A stretch of 64,000 nucleotides of DNA from an uncultured Formosa sp. (GCF_947500765.1 NZ_CANMTH010000004.1:310001-374000), one strand, 5' to 3'; positions 25,297 through 34,437 are shown, counted from the first letter of the stretch. A program made the numbers and translations. The notes: a model not told the origin generated them from the letters alone.

Positions 25297-25995
25297 TTAG
25301 TTTTCAATTTTCAAGGCTTTAATATCTGTTATTAATTGTGCCATTGAAGCTCTATTTAATCCATTATAGATACCTCTAATATGTTTGTTCTTATCAATAA
25401 GTAAAAAGTTTTCAGTATGTAAAAAATCGTCAATATTTTTTGGTACTCCCAAATCATTTTCAACAAAATATTGCGACCTACCTAAGGCATAAATTTCTTT
25501 TTTATCACCTGTTACTAAATGCCATTTATTATTAATAACACCATGAGATTTTGCATAATCTTTTAAGACTGGTACAGAATCTTTAGAAGGCATTACTGAA
25601 TGTGAAAGTAGAAGAATCTCGGGGTCGTCTTTAAACTCTTCTTGGACCTTAAGCATACTTTCAGCTAATTTTGGACAAATTCCTGGACAAATAGTAAAAA
25701 AGAAATCTGTTATATAAATTTTATTTTCAAAAGTCTTCTGAGAAATTGTATCTCCTAATTGATTGATTAATTTAAAATCTGGAATCTTATGAAAATCTTT
25801 TTCTTCTTGAGATCCTGGAGTAATCCAATGTGGTGTAAACGATTCATCTTCGTAATACGGCAGGTAATCTACTCTACTATTTTCAACAACTTTAATATCT
25901 TCTTTCTTTGGCTCATTTTTACAACTTATACTGAATAGTACAAGCATTAAAATTAATACTGGACTATATTTTTTTATTTCTATTAATAACTTCAT
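25297..25995 (-). CDS. SCO1/SenC family lipoprotein, 232 aa
   Basis: A lipobox at FSISC gives lipidated Cys25. The thioredoxin-fold domain has the SCO copper motif CPGIC (Cys103, Cys107) and the distal ligand His193 in DFLHTENFLL, so all three Cu ligands are present. SCO proteins deliver copper to cytochrome oxidase CuA or act as thiol-disulfide/redox sensors. The start lies inside the YwqK gene (32-bp overlap), showing tight coupling. It is the last of three lipoprotein genes in this unit. No oxidase gene is nearby, so the acceptor is unknown. Confidence 0.9.
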   Translation of the reverse strand: MKLLIEIKKYSPVLILMLVLFSISCKNEPKKEDIKVVENSRVDYLPYYEDESFTPHWITPGSQEEKDFHKIPDFKLINQLGDTISQKTFENKIYITDFFFTICPGICPKLAESMLKVQEEFKDDPEILLLSHSVMPSKDSVPVLKDYAKSHGVINNKWHLVTGDKKEIYALGRSQYFVENDLGVPKNIDDFLHTENFLLIDKNKHIRGIYNGLNRASMAQLITDIKALKIEN

Positions 25996-26578
25996 TTTCT
26001 AGTTTATAACATGAATTTGCTCTTTTCATACCAAAAACACGTCCGTTTTTGGCTTCATAATTAACATATAAGGTTCCGTTTTGCAACCAAGCTTTTTGTA
26101 AACCATTCTCTTTTCCGTTAACAAGCTGTCTTTGTTTTGCCAGTTGCCCTGTAGGATACCATTCTTCTTCTACTCCTTGTTTTACACCGTCTTTATAATT
26201 AGATTGAGAAGACAATACTCCATTTTCCCACCATGTTTTGTATACACTATCTAAGCGATTATGTTTATAATAAGACGCTGTACGCAGCACACCTTTCTCA
26301 GACCATTTTCTAGCAATACCTTCTCTTTTTCCATTTACAAAGCCAAGTCGTTCTGCGATGGAATCGTTTGGGTAGCGTTTAATAGAATAGCCTGAGAAAG
26401 GTTTGTTATTATAATACCATTTTCCTTCAATCTGATTTAAAACTAAATCATCTTTTGAGATTTCAAAATCTTTAATAACTAAGCGCTTTTCAAGAGTAAC
26501 AGTTGTCTTAACCCTCGCTGTTTTATTACAACTAGTTACTAATAGTAGGGCAAAAAACATAAAATATAGTGCTTTCAT
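25964..26578 (-). CDS. YwqK/MORN-repeat lipoprotein, 204 aa
   Basis: A signal with lipobox LLVTSC (Cys17) is followed by repeated MORN_2-type units of about 22 residues: GKWYYNNKPFSGYSIKRYPN, GKREGIARKWSEKG, SVYKTWWENGVLSSQSNYKD, GVKQGVEEEWYPTGQL and GKENGLQKAWLQNGTL. The fold is a small beta-sheet solenoid. Databases often name the family 'toxin-antitoxin system YwqK antitoxin', but no toxin gene is here and the protein is exported, so that name is misleading in this setting. It lies 9 bp after the YHYH gene and overlaps the SCO gene. Confidence 0.85.
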   Translation of the reverse strand: MKALYFMFFALLLVTSCNKTARVKTTVTLEKRLVIKDFEISKDDLVLNQIEGKWYYNNKPFSGYSIKRYPNDSIAERLGFVNGKREGIARKWSEKGVLRTASYYKHNRLDSVYKTWWENGVLSSQSNYKDGVKQGVEEEWYPTGQLAKQRQLVNGKENGLQKAWLQNGTLYVNYEAKNGRVFGMKRANSCYKLENEVINRNKKI

Positions 26579-26587
26579 ACTATTAAA

Positions 26588-27349
26588 TTAATATCCTTGA
26601 AAAGGACCAGCAAATGCTAAATACGATCCTGTAGTAGAGTATATTTCGTTTATAATGTGGTAATGGTATTCTTCTTCACCATCTGTATATTGTGTTATAG
26701 ATGTATGCCCACCAGATTCGTCTAAATCTGTAGGATATGTGCCTGTAGAGTAACATTGTCTTCCATATAAAAACACACCATCAAGTAAAATACCTGCTAA
26801 ACTATCATCGTCATCAGTAAACGCTTTTGGCTCCAAATGGTAGTGATAAACACCTGGACCGATGTGAGCTCCTGTCCAATCTAAAGATGCAGCAGCCTCG
26901 TCTAAATCGCCAGCTCCTTCTTGATCATTAAAAATAGATGCACCGCTAACAGCAATACCTATAGTATTTAATTCTGTAGACACCGTGTTTCCTGTTAAAT
27001 CTGGTGTAGCATCTACAGTTATGGTTACGGCATTATTATTACTTGACATAATAGATGGAGTTAACTGCACATCTGGCTCTTCTATATATAGTGTGTTTCC
27101 TTCTCCCCAGTATACAGTTTCGTGATCTGGTAAACCTGTAGTTTCTATAACCACATTAGATCCATCTAAATAAATAGTGGTTGCATCTGTATTAAATGCA
27201 GCAAAAGCAGCGTGTAATTCTGTTACTGTTTCATCATCATCTTGGGTAGTCGAATCATCTGTTGTAGTTGAAGAATCATCACTAGAACAGCCCATAAACA
27301 TAGAGATAGTGACTGTTGCTAATATAAAAGATTTGAAAGTTGTTTTCAT
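26588..27349 (-). CDS. YHYH domain lipoprotein, 253 aa
   Basis: A lipobox at FMGC (Cys21) is followed by an acidic Ser/Thr/Asp-rich tether (about 22-45). The domain contains the name-giving YHYH motif in GPGVYHYHLEPKA and a second EEEYHYHIINE near the C-terminus, with DGVFLYGRQCY between. Clustered His residues suggest metal binding. Family members sometimes sit near copper or SCO genes, as here. The protein would be surface- or periplasm-exposed and lipid-anchored. It heads a three-gene lipoprotein operon with YwqK-like and SCO proteins. Confidence 0.88.
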   Translation of the reverse strand: MKTTFKSFILATVTISMFMGCSSDDSSTTTDDSTTQDDDETVTELHAAFAAFNTDATTIYLDGSNVVIETTGLPDHETVYWGEGNTLYIEEPDVQLTPSIMSSNNNAVTITVDATPDLTGNTVSTELNTIGIAVSGASIFNDQEGAGDLDEAAASLDWTGAHIGPGVYHYHLEPKAFTDDDDSLAGILLDGVFLYGRQCYSTGTYPTDLDESGGHTSITQYTDGEEEYHYHIINEIYSTTGSYLAFAGPFQGY

Positions 27350-28072
27350 TTTTTTATGTTTAAAATTGTTAAAGGTATTTTGAAAGGCTTTATTAAATTC
27401 AATCTATTAACAAATCAAAAATCTATGATTTAAAAAGAAAGTCGCCCTATAATGGTTTTGTTAAATTAACTTTAAAGTATTGGTAAAACTAATTCTTTAC
27501 TAGATAGTAAAACCATGCAATCAACTTAACCTGCTTACTTTTAAGTAAACAGTAGCTTTTATTCAGTCAATAGAAATTAGCAAACTGATAAAAGTCATGA
27601 TTTATTGATAAAAGAATTTGTAAATAAAAATGATTTTAGGGGTTACAGACACTTTTAAAAACTGTTTAAAGCCTTAAAATTCGTATAAAAAAGACTTACA
27701 AAGTAGAATTCACAACTATAATCTCTTATCTAAAAAGAAGGATTTGCAACGAAACTCTAGATATCTGCAACCTATTAGGAATAATCTCAATGATTTTAGC
27801 TAGTACATTTATTTTGGGATACTAAAATAAATATGATCGGTGTTATAATAATATTTAAATTAACTTTTTAAAGTATTAAAAACAGATTCTATTTAACAGC
27901 TCAACTTCAATACTCTATTAAGATTATGAGTTAACAGGGAGCTTCTGTAATGTTTATAATTTACTTTTTTAAAAGCTTTAAAACAATTAATTAATAAAGT
28001 ATAGGAAAGTATAGGCAATTTTATAGTTTTAAATAGAATTCACCATTGTTATAACAGCGTTTAAACAAATAT
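27350..28072. other. Gene-free gap, about 720 bp
   Basis: No supported coding frame, tRNA-like fold or tandem repeat was found on either strand. The region is AT-rich with scattered stops. The upstream sequence of the YHYH gene lies at the left end, but no TAnnTTTG box was recognised. Confidence 0.5.
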
Positions 28073-28795
28073 TTACATTCTACTTTTAATCCAACGTGGA
28101 AGCATTTTTATAATTATTGCAACTATTCTCCAGCGTTTAGATACATATCCTATTTTCTTTTTCTTATTAATAAGGTTATAAATCTGTATTCCAGCTTCTT
28201 CTTTTGTTGCTGCCCAAAATATTTTTTTACCTTCGGTAAGAGGTGTAATAACAAAACCAGGTCTTACATCAGTAGTATAGATTGGTAATCCAGATTTTCT
28301 ATCTTTTGTTGCTTTCTGACTTAACGCCTCCAAATAATTTATTTGATAAGATTTAGCCGCATGATAAGCTGGAGCTACTCTACTTCCAAAAAGCCCTGAA
28401 ATAGAACTAATTGAGACAAAATGACCGTAACCTTGTTTTTTAAAGAATCTATAACTCCAATCTGCAACTTCTGTAAATGCAAGTACATTTAATTTGTTTG
28501 CATTATTTTCTACTTTATACCCTAAATCTTTATTTAAGTTACCAATTCCTGCACTAAATATTAATAAGTCGAGTCCACCTAGCCAATCAACCAATTCTGT
28601 TATTGTTACAGAGGCATTACTATTTATGCAATCTAAATACTCAGCTTTAAAATTTTCCTTTTCAGAGTTTTGTAGTCCTTCAATTATAGTCTTTTCAATA
28701 CCCGTTATACCTACTTTAAATTTATTATTAACAAGTACATCTGTAATTCCTTGACCTATACCTGAAGTTCCTCCAATTATAATTGCTTTTTTCAT
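28073..28795 (-). CDS. Short-chain dehydrogenase/reductase (SDR), 240 aa
   Basis: A classical SDR: cofactor loop GGTSGIGQGI at about 7-16, the helix before NAG replaced by FSAGIGN, catalytic Ser in SISSISGLFG, and YxxxK as YHAAKSYQ. A PGFVITP segment follows. The C-terminal RWIKSRM is basic and RWRIVAIIIKMLPRWIKS may touch the membrane. I place the start at the ATG at 28795, where the Rossmann fold begins (MKKAIIIGGTSG). An upstream ATG at 28882 adds 29 residues unlike any SDR. The substrate is unknown. It is monocistronic. Confidence 0.85.
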   Translation of the reverse strand: MKKAIIIGGTSGIGQGITDVLVNNKFKVGITGIEKTIIEGLQNSEKENFKAEYLDCINSNASVTITELVDWLGGLDLLIFSAGIGNLNKDLGYKVENNANKLNVLAFTEVADWSYRFFKKQGYGHFVSISSISGLFGSRVAPAYHAAKSYQINYLEALSQKATKDRKSGLPIYTTDVRPGFVITPLTEGKKIFWAATKEEAGIQIYNLINKKKKIGYVSKRWRIVAIIIKMLPRWIKSRM

Positions 28796-29574
28796 TTTCA
28801 GCCTATGGCTTATATTTTTGGCTATTATTTTTTTGCAGAAAAGCCTGCAGTACTCTTTTTCACCGTAGCCCAAAGATAACAAAGTAAGAGAATTTTAAAG
28901 TAAAATTACAAACTAGTAAACAAGCAACCTGCTTTCGTCCAGCTATAATTGAACTGTTTTTTACACAGTTTATATTAAAACACTTTTATTCGCGCACATA
29001 AGTTTAGTTAAAATTTCTTCGTCGATATCTATTTTCCTCATTTAAAGTAAGTCATATAAACAAGAATTAGTAGTTTACTTAAACTTATAAAAACTTCGTA
29101 TTATAGTTTTACAAATCAGTTGTATTAAAAAGTAGGTTTAAATTAAATTTTGGTAAAACAATTAAGATGAATTTTAATTAAAAAACCAATGTTTAGAAGT
29201 ATTGTTGATTTTTCAATCTTTTTTAAAACATTGATCTCTTATCTAATCTCTAAATCCATGCTAACCATAAAACGTTTTACATCTATAACTTTTGAAATCC
29301 TTAACCCCATCTACTTTCAAATACGTTGTTTCGCATATAAGACTATATTTACAGACTGTAGGTATATATTTAACGCAACAGCATTACTAACATATGATAT
29401 ATGCCTAATAAGGTAGTTTATTAGCTTTCATCTATCAATTACCTTTAGACTTATGCACGCTTCTTAGGGTCCATGTCCAATAATGCGTCTTACAATATTT
29501 AGGTCTAATCCTGTTTTTTTTACTATTTTAAAAAGTTATATGTAATAACAGTTATAGAAGTAATTAAACACAAA
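28796..29574. other. Gene-free gap, about 780 bp
   Basis: A 75-codon plus frame at 29189-29416 has a Phe/Ile/Leu-rich composition typical of random AT-rich DNA and no family signature. A minus-strand 23-codon frame ending at about 29465 (GLDLNIVRRIIGHGP) reads like a protein tail but has no start. Nothing else is supported. Confidence 0.45.
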
Positions 29575-29600
29575 AAAACCCTACATTACTGTAGAGTTTT
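29575..29600 (-). terminator. Terminator of rpsT
   Basis: AAAACcCTACA pairs with TGTAGaGTTTT (one mismatch) around TTAC. On the minus strand it ends in a U-run. It lies 28 bp beyond the rpsT stop. Confidence 0.75.
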
Positions 29601-29627
29601 CTGTTATTATATAACTTATAAGATTGC

Positions 29628-29879
29628 TTATAAAGCAGCGATATGCTTAGTCAAACCAGATTTTAGGTTTGCAGCTTTATTAGCGTGAATTACATTCTTC
29701 TTAGCTAATTTATCAATCATTGAAACTACATTAGAATATAACGCTTGCGCTTCTTCCTTAGTTTCAGCGTCACGTAACTTCTTAATAGCATTACGAGTCG
29801 TTTTATGCTGATATTTATTTCTTAAACGTTTAGCTTCGTTACTTCTAATTCTTTTTAACGATGACTTATGATTTGCCAT
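29628..29879 (-). CDS. rpsT: 30S ribosomal protein S20, 83 aa
   Basis: An 83-residue, strongly basic helical protein starting [20 protein letters not shown] and containing [16 protein letters not shown] and [18 protein letters not shown]. These are standard S20 signatures. S20 binds 16S rRNA helices 6, 9 and 44 and aids 30S assembly. It lies 25 bp downstream of tRNA-Glu on the same strand with no terminator between, so both are probably read from the same promoters. Confidence 0.98.
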   Translation of the reverse strand: MANHKSSLKRIRSNEAKRLRNKYQHKTTRNAIKKLRDAETKEEAQALYSNVVSMIDKLAKKNVIHANKAANLKSGLTKHIAAL

Positions 29880-29904
29880 TTGATTCTTTCTTATTAAATG
29901 ATTG

Positions 29905-29976
29905 TAGCCCGTAGGGGAGTCGAACCCCTCTTACCAGGATGAAAACCTGGCGTCCTAGCCGATAGACGAACGGGCC
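29905..29976 (-). tRNA. tRNA-Glu (anticodon TTC)
   Basis: A 72-base cloverleaf on the minus strand. The acceptor GGCCCGT pairs with ACGGGCT (G1-U72 wobble), the anticodon arm is CCAGG-TTTTCAT-CCTGG with TTC, and the T arm is GAGGGG-TTCGACT-CCCCT-type. The discriminator is A and no CCA is encoded. Confidence 0.96.
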
Positions 29977-29997
29977 ATTGTTATTTTTTTGAGTGTG

Positions 29998-30027
29998 CAA
30001 ATATAAAAACTTATTTTCGATTTGCAA
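29998..30027 (-). promoter_or_regulatory. Proximal promoter of tRNA-Glu-rpsT
   Basis: On the minus strand, TTG at 30027-30025 and TATATTTG at 30005-29998 are separated by 19 bp, a consensus Bacteroidota promoter 21 bp before the tRNA. Confidence 0.85.
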
Positions 30028-30031
30028 AACA

Positions 30032-30145
30032 TTTTTTCAAAAAACTTTCAATGTGATTTTTGTTATTAATATTTATCTCATTGCGGGTGCAAATATACAA
30101 CCTTTTTTGAATATTGCAACAAGAATTGAAAGTTTTTTGAAAAAA
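30032..30145. repeat. 21-bp perfect inverted repeat around the distal promoter
   Basis: Arms at 30032-30052 and 30125-30145 are exact reverse complements (core CAAAAAACTTTCAAT) with a 72-bp spacer containing the distal promoter. Each arm lies a few bases upstream of one promoter's TTG, where an A/T-rich upstream element would act. Confidence 0.8.
30090..30119 (-). promoter_or_regulatory. Distal promoter of tRNA-Glu-rpsT
   Basis: On the minus strand, TTG at 30119-30117 and TATATTTG at 30097-30090 are again separated by 19 bp. It is 92 bp upstream of the proximal promoter and has the same -7 octamer. Confidence 0.85.
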
Positions 30146-30152
30146 ATTTAAA

Positions 30153-31631
30153 TTAATATGCTTTTGCGAATAACACGCGACGATTAGACGGTTTCCCACT
30201 AAATACACAAACACCTTCCTCCTCTACCGAGTCTTCTGGTATACAGCGTATTGTAGCTTTTGTAAGCTCTTTAATCTTATCTTCTGTCTCTATTGTACCA
30301 TCCCAATGTGCAGAAATAAACCCTCCAGTATTTTTTAAAGCAGCCTTAAACTCATCAAAAGTATCCACTTCTGTAGTATGAGTTGCTCTAAAGTCAAAAG
30401 CCTTTTTATATAGTGTTTCCTGAATTTCTGTCATTAGTCCCTCTACAATACCTGTAAGTAAGTCTAAGGATACAATTTCTTTAGTTAAAGTATCTCGCCT
30501 TGCTAACTCAACGGTACCATTCTCAAGATCTTTAGGCCCTATTGCTATACGCAAAGGCACACCTTGTAATTCGTGTTGGGCAAATTTTGCTCCAGGTCTA
30601 TATGTTGTACGATTATCGTACTTTACCGAAATGTTTTTAGCTCTTAAATCGCTAATAATTAAATTTGCTATTTTAGAAATCTCTTCAAATTGTTCATCTG
30701 TCTTATATATTGGAACAATAACAACTTGGTTTGGTGCTAAATTTGGTGGCAACACTAAACCATGATCATCACTATGTGTCATAATTAAAGCCCCCATTAA
30801 TCGTGTAGACACTCCCCAAGATGTTGCCCAAACATAATCTTGCTTACCTTCTTTTGATGTAAACTTAACATCGAATGCTTTTGCGAAGTTCTGTCCTAAA
30901 AAATGAGATGTTCCTGCTTGTAAAGCTTTTCCGTCTTGCATTAAAGCTTCAATACAATACGTTTCATCGGCTCCAGCAAAACGCTCACTTTCTGTTTTTG
31001 TACCTTTTATAACCGGTATGGCCATAAAATTCTCAACAAAAGTAGCGTACACATTATTCATTAATTCTGCTTCTATTAATGCTTCTGCTTTAGTTTCATG
31101 GGCCGTATGCCCTTCTTGCCATAAAAACTCTGCTGTACGTAAAAACAAACGCGTACGCATTTCCCATCGTACCACATTAGCCCATTGGTTTATTAATAAA
31201 GGTAAATCTCTGTAAGATTGAATCCATCCTTTATAAGTATTCCAAATTATAGCTTCACTGGTTGGTCTTACAACTAACTCTTCTTCTAATTTTGCTTCTG
31301 GATCTACACGTAATTTCCCTGGATTGTCAGGGTCATTTTGTAATCTATAATGTGTTACTACTGCACATTCTTTAGCAAAGCCTTCTGCATTTTTCTCCTC
31401 TGCTTCAAATAAACTTTTGGGTACAAATAATGGAAAGTATGCATTTTGATGACCTGTCTCTTTAAACATACGATCTAATTCAGCTTGCATCTTTTCCCAA
31501 ATAGCATATCCGTATGGTTTTATAACCATACACCCTCTAACTGCCGAATTTTCAGCAAGATCCGCTTTTACTACTAATTCGTTATACCACTTCGAGTAGT
31601 CCTCCGCTCTGCTTGTAAGTTTTTTGCTCAT
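30153..31631 (-). CDS. proS: Prolyl-tRNA synthetase (short, archaeal/eukaryote-like form), 492 aa
   Basis: This class II synthetase charges tRNA-Pro. Motif 2 is visible in [20 protein letters not shown]. The activation-site GRPTSE-like element is [11 protein letters not shown], motif 3 lies in [19 protein letters not shown], and there is an anticodon-binding domain. At 492 residues without the about 180-residue editing insertion of E. coli ProRS, it belongs to the short type with a C-terminal extension, normal for Bacteroidota. It is monocistronic, and its stop lies only 8 bp from the inverted repeat that precedes the tRNA-Glu promoters. Confidence 0.97.
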   Translation of the reverse strand: MSKKLTSRAEDYSKWYNELVVKADLAENSAVRGCMVIKPYGYAIWEKMQAELDRMFKETGHQNAYFPLFVPKSLFEAEEKNAEGFAKECAVVTHYRLQNDPDNPGKLRVDPEAKLEEELVVRPTSEAIIWNTYKGWIQSYRDLPLLINQWANVVRWEMRTRLFLRTAEFLWQEGHTAHETKAEALIEAELMNNVYATFVENFMAIPVIKGTKTESERFAGADETYCIEALMQDGKALQAGTSHFLGQNFAKAFDVKFTSKEGKQDYVWATSWGVSTRLMGALIMTHSDDHGLVLPPNLAPNQVVIVPIYKTDEQFEEISKIANLIISDLRAKNISVKYDNRTTYRPGAKFAQHELQGVPLRIAIGPKDLENGTVELARRDTLTKEIVSLDLLTGIVEGLMTEIQETLYKKAFDFRATHTTEVDTFDEFKAALKNTGGFISAHWDGTIETEDKIKELTKATIRCIPEDSVEEEGVCVFSGKPSNRRVLFAKAY

Positions 31632-31696
31632 ATTGTTAATTTTGGCATAAATATTGCCACTATGTTAAATACATTAAATAGTTACGCAAAACTAAC

Positions 31697-31704
31697 TATT
31701 TTTG
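31697..31704 (+). promoter_or_regulatory. Candidate -7 element before the Ser/Gly-rich lipoprotein
   Basis: TATTTTTG matches TAnnTTTG, 29 bp before the ATG at 31734. It supports that ATG over the upstream in-frame ATG codons. Confidence 0.5.
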
Positions 31705-31733
31705 TTATGTTCAACAATAAATTTAATCCAGAT

Positions 31734-32759
31734 ATGAGATATAAAGATATTCTAAAACAAAAACCACTCTTTTTTATAATGCTTTCTAGCTTGCTTGTAC
31801 TCTCATCTTGTGGAAGTTCAGCATACTATAGTCAGCAAAGTACAGATGGAATATACGGAACTCCAAATAATGAAGTTGTGTATCAAAATTACGACACAGC
31901 AGAAAATGTCTATTATAAAAATTATTTCAAAGAAAAAAATCAAGAAATAGACGAATTTAATGCTGAACAAGATTCTGTTTTTACAGATATAGATAGCTAC
32001 CAAAGCAATACATATGCAGAGGATAATTATACTAATGATGACACTTATGCATACCAAGACAATTACAATGGTAATGGTGGTTGGGGAGAACAGACAGAAA
32101 ATGTAACTGTAACAATTTACACAGACCCTTTTGTGTATGGCGGTTACGGCTATGGATACGGCTGGGGCTATTCTAACTGGTACAGACCTTACTACGGCGG
32201 TTGGGGCTGGGGCGTTGGGTTTTACCCACCTTACTATGGCGGCTGGGGTTACGGCGGAGGCTGGGCTATTGGATGGGGTTATCCAGGCGGTTATTGGGGA
32301 CGTCCTGGTTACGGACACGGACATTATAACAATGGATACCATAGAAGCTATTCACGCTATAATAGAAGTGGTATTTCTTACAACTCGAACAATAGATATT
32401 TAAATAGTAATCGTTATACAAAAACAAATTCTAATAGTAGATATCAAAATTTAACTAGAAATAGCCAAACAAGCACTAGAGGTAATAATACAACAAGTAG
32501 AAATTACACTACAACTAGAAGCTCATCAAACTACAGCAGACAAAGACCAACGACAACCAGTAGAACAAATACTACAAGAAACACACGATCTACTACACGT
32601 TCATCGTCATCTTCAAATAGAACCTATTCTTCACCTACAAGAAGTTCGTCGTCCTCTTCTAGCAGAAGCTACTCTACGCCTTCAAGAAGCTCGTCGTCTT
32701 CTAGCAGCACAGGATCTTCAAGCAGAAGCAGTAGTAGCAGATCTTCAAGAGGTAGATAA
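31734..32759 (+). CDS. Low-complexity lipoprotein (Gly/Trp/Tyr then Ser/Arg/Thr rich), 341 aa
   Basis: From the ATG at 31734 the signal ends in LLVLSSCGSS, a good lipobox. About 95 residues rich in Tyr, Asn, Asp and Gln follow. Next is a segment of about 60 residues made mostly of Gly, Tyr and Trp (YGGWGWGVGFYPPYYGGWGY), and finally about 130 residues of Ser, Arg, Thr and Asn (repeats of TRSSSSS). No folded domain is recognised. The ATG codons at 31662 and 31707 are rejected because a -7 box overlaps them. It lies 23 bp before the OmpP1 gene, so both are probably cotranscribed and the protein may be on the outer membrane. Confidence 0.75.
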   Translation: MRYKDILKQKPLFFIMLSSLLVLSSCGSSAYYSQQSTDGIYGTPNNEVVYQNYDTAENVYYKNYFKEKNQEIDEFNAEQDSVFTDIDSYQSNTYAEDNYTNDDTYAYQDNYNGNGGWGEQTENVTVTIYTDPFVYGGYGYGYGWGYSNWYRPYYGGWGWGVGFYPPYYGGWGYGGGWAIGWGYPGGYWGRPGYGHGHYNNGYHRSYSRYNRSGISYNSNNRYLNSNRYTKTNSNSRYQNLTRNSQTSTRGNNTTSRNYTTTRSSSNYSRQRPTTTSRTNTTRNTRSTTRSSSSSNRTYSSPTRSSSSSSSRSYSTPSRSSSSSSSTGSSSRSSSSRSSRGR

Positions 32760-32782
32760 TAACAAAAATTGAATTTTATATA

Positions 32783-34306
32783 ATGAATTTTAAAACGATA
32801 GTTTTTATAATTGCAGGCATTTTTACAGTGCCTGCTTTTTATGCTCAAGATATTACAGATGCCTTAAGATACTCTCAAGATGACATTGTCGGATCGGCAA
32901 GGTTTAGAGCTTTAAGTGGTGCTTTCGGGGCATTAGGAGGCGATTTATCTGCTACAAGTTTAAATCCGGCAGGTTCAGCCGTGTTTACACAAAGCTTTAT
33001 GTCTTTTACTTTAACGAATTTAAACATCAAAAACGACACACAATATTATGATAGTAACGACTCAAATTCTGATTCGTATACCGAATTCACACAAATAGGA
33101 ACAGCTTTTGTTTTTAATAATCAGAACCCCAATAGTTCTTTTAAAAAATTTACTTTAGGTTTTGCTTACGATAAGACTCATGATTATAAAGATGATTGGA
33201 CAACACATGGTGTAGGTTCTAACTCTATAGCAAATTACTTTTTAGACTATGCACAAGGCCTACCTTTAAATGAGATTTCTGCTTTACAAAATGAATCTAT
33301 TTCTGAAGCATATTCTGAAATTGGTAGAATTTACGGCTCAGGAAACCAACAAGCCTTTTTAGGTTACGAATCTTATATTATTGAACCAGCAAATAGCTCT
33401 GATGAAAACACAGATTATTACTCTAATATAGCATCTGGAGAATTCGAACAAAACTATATTTATTCGGCTACAGGTTACAATGGTAAAATTGCAATAAACT
33501 TTGCTTCTCAAGTCAATGATAGACTATATTTAGGGATTAATTTAAATTCACATTTTTTAAATTACGACCGCTTAACTTACTTCACTGAAGCAAACTCGAA
33601 TAGTGGTTCTCTAGTAAGAGATGTCGATTTTGAAAACAAACTATCTACTATTGGTAGTGGGTTCTCTTTTCAATTAGGTACAATTTATAAGGCCACAGAA
33701 AGTTTAAGATTAGGATTAACATACAATTCACCAGTATGGTACACTATTGAAGAAGAAACAACACAATCTCTTTCTACCATAAGAGTTGAAGATGGTGGTA
33801 CTATAAAACAAATCGTGAATCCTAGAATTACTAATATTTATCCTGATTACAAACTGCAAACACCTGGAAAAATCACAGGAAGTTTAGCATATATTTTTGG
33901 TGCTCGGGGATTAGTTAGTTTAGATTATAACTATAAAGATTATGGAAGTACTAAATTTAGAGAAAATAATAATTCTTATTTTAACGTACAAAACAACATT
34001 ATTAGTAATCAGTTAAAAGGCGCTTCTTCTTTTGCAGTTGGTGGAGAATACAGATTAAAACAACTTAGTCTAAGAGGTGGATATCGTTTTGAAGAAAGCC
34101 CGTATAAAAACGAAAAAACTGTAGGTGATTTAACAGGATACTCTGTAGGTTTAGGTTATAGTTTTGGCTTAACAAATATTGATGTAACTTTCGATCAGTA
34201 TCAACGTGACTCCGAATATCAACTTTACAATGTTGGTTTAACAGATTCGACATCTTTAGATACTAGAGTTTCAAACATCACATTTACCTTAAGTTTCGCA
34301 CTATAA
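32783..34306 (+). CDS. OmpP1/FadL/TodX family outer-membrane channel, 507 aa
   Basis: A signal peptide (MNFKTIVFIIAGIFTVPAFYAQ) is followed by the FadL N-terminal hatch region with ALRYSQDDIVGSARFRALSG and GALGGDLSATSLNPAGSAVF, which is diagnostic for OmpP1/FadL in Bacteroidota. Many amphipathic beta strands follow and the protein ends with aromatic-rich TFTLSFAL. FadL-type channels import hydrophobic compounds such as fatty acids, and some flavobacterial copies are labelled hemin receptors without proof. The length is normal. It is preceded by the Ser/Gly-rich lipoprotein and followed by a strong terminator. Confidence 0.92.
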   Translation: MNFKTIVFIIAGIFTVPAFYAQDITDALRYSQDDIVGSARFRALSGAFGALGGDLSATSLNPAGSAVFTQSFMSFTLTNLNIKNDTQYYDSNDSNSDSYTEFTQIGTAFVFNNQNPNSSFKKFTLGFAYDKTHDYKDDWTTHGVGSNSIANYFLDYAQGLPLNEISALQNESISEAYSEIGRIYGSGNQQAFLGYESYIIEPANSSDENTDYYSNIASGEFEQNYIYSATGYNGKIAINFASQVNDRLYLGINLNSHFLNYDRLTYFTEANSNSGSLVRDVDFENKLSTIGSGFSFQLGTIYKATESLRLGLTYNSPVWYTIEEETTQSLSTIRVEDGGTIKQIVNPRITNIYPDYKLQTPGKITGSLAYIFGARGLVSLDYNYKDYGSTKFRENNNSYFNVQNNIISNQLKGASSFAVGGEYRLKQLSLRGGYRFEESPYKNEKTVGDLTGYSVGLGYSFGLTNIDVTFDQYQRDSEYQLYNVGLTDSTSLDTRVSNITFTLSFAL

Positions 34307-34326
34307 ACACAGACATTAATATATTT

Positions 34327-34371
34327 AAAAACAGATTTGCTTTCAGTTTGAAATCAAATCTGTTTTTTTTT
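34327..34371 (+). terminator. Terminator of the OmpP1 unit
   Basis: AAAAACAGATTTG is mirrored by CAAATCTGTTTTT around a 15-base loop, followed by further T residues. Confidence 0.88.
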
Positions 34372-34429
34372 GCACTCTTAGTAATTATTAATTGTTTCAC
34401 AATTCAAACTCAAAGAAAACTGAATTACT

Positions 34430-34437
34430 TATCTTTG
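34430..34437 (+). promoter_or_regulatory. -7 element of folE
   Basis: TATCTTTG, a common flavobacterial -7 octamer, lies 30 bp before the folE ATG. No TTG is seen at the usual -33 spacing. Confidence 0.55.

Noticed and set aside
25964..26578. Toxin-antitoxin role for the YwqK-like protein
   Set aside because: It has a lipoprotein signal and no adjacent toxin gene, so a cytosolic antitoxin role is unlikely.
29189..29416. 75-codon plus frame in the gap before rpsT
   Set aside because: Its Phe/Ile/Leu-rich composition fits random AT-rich sequence, with no promoter or family signature.
29465..29536. Minus-strand 23-codon tail reading GLDLNIVRRIIGHGP
   Set aside because: There is no start codon and it is too short to distinguish a gene remnant from chance.
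31818..32342. Minus-strand 174-codon frame opposite the Gly-rich lipoprotein
   Set aside because: It is an antisense shadow of Gly/Trp/Tyr codons, with Ile/Val/Cys/Ser bias and no domain.
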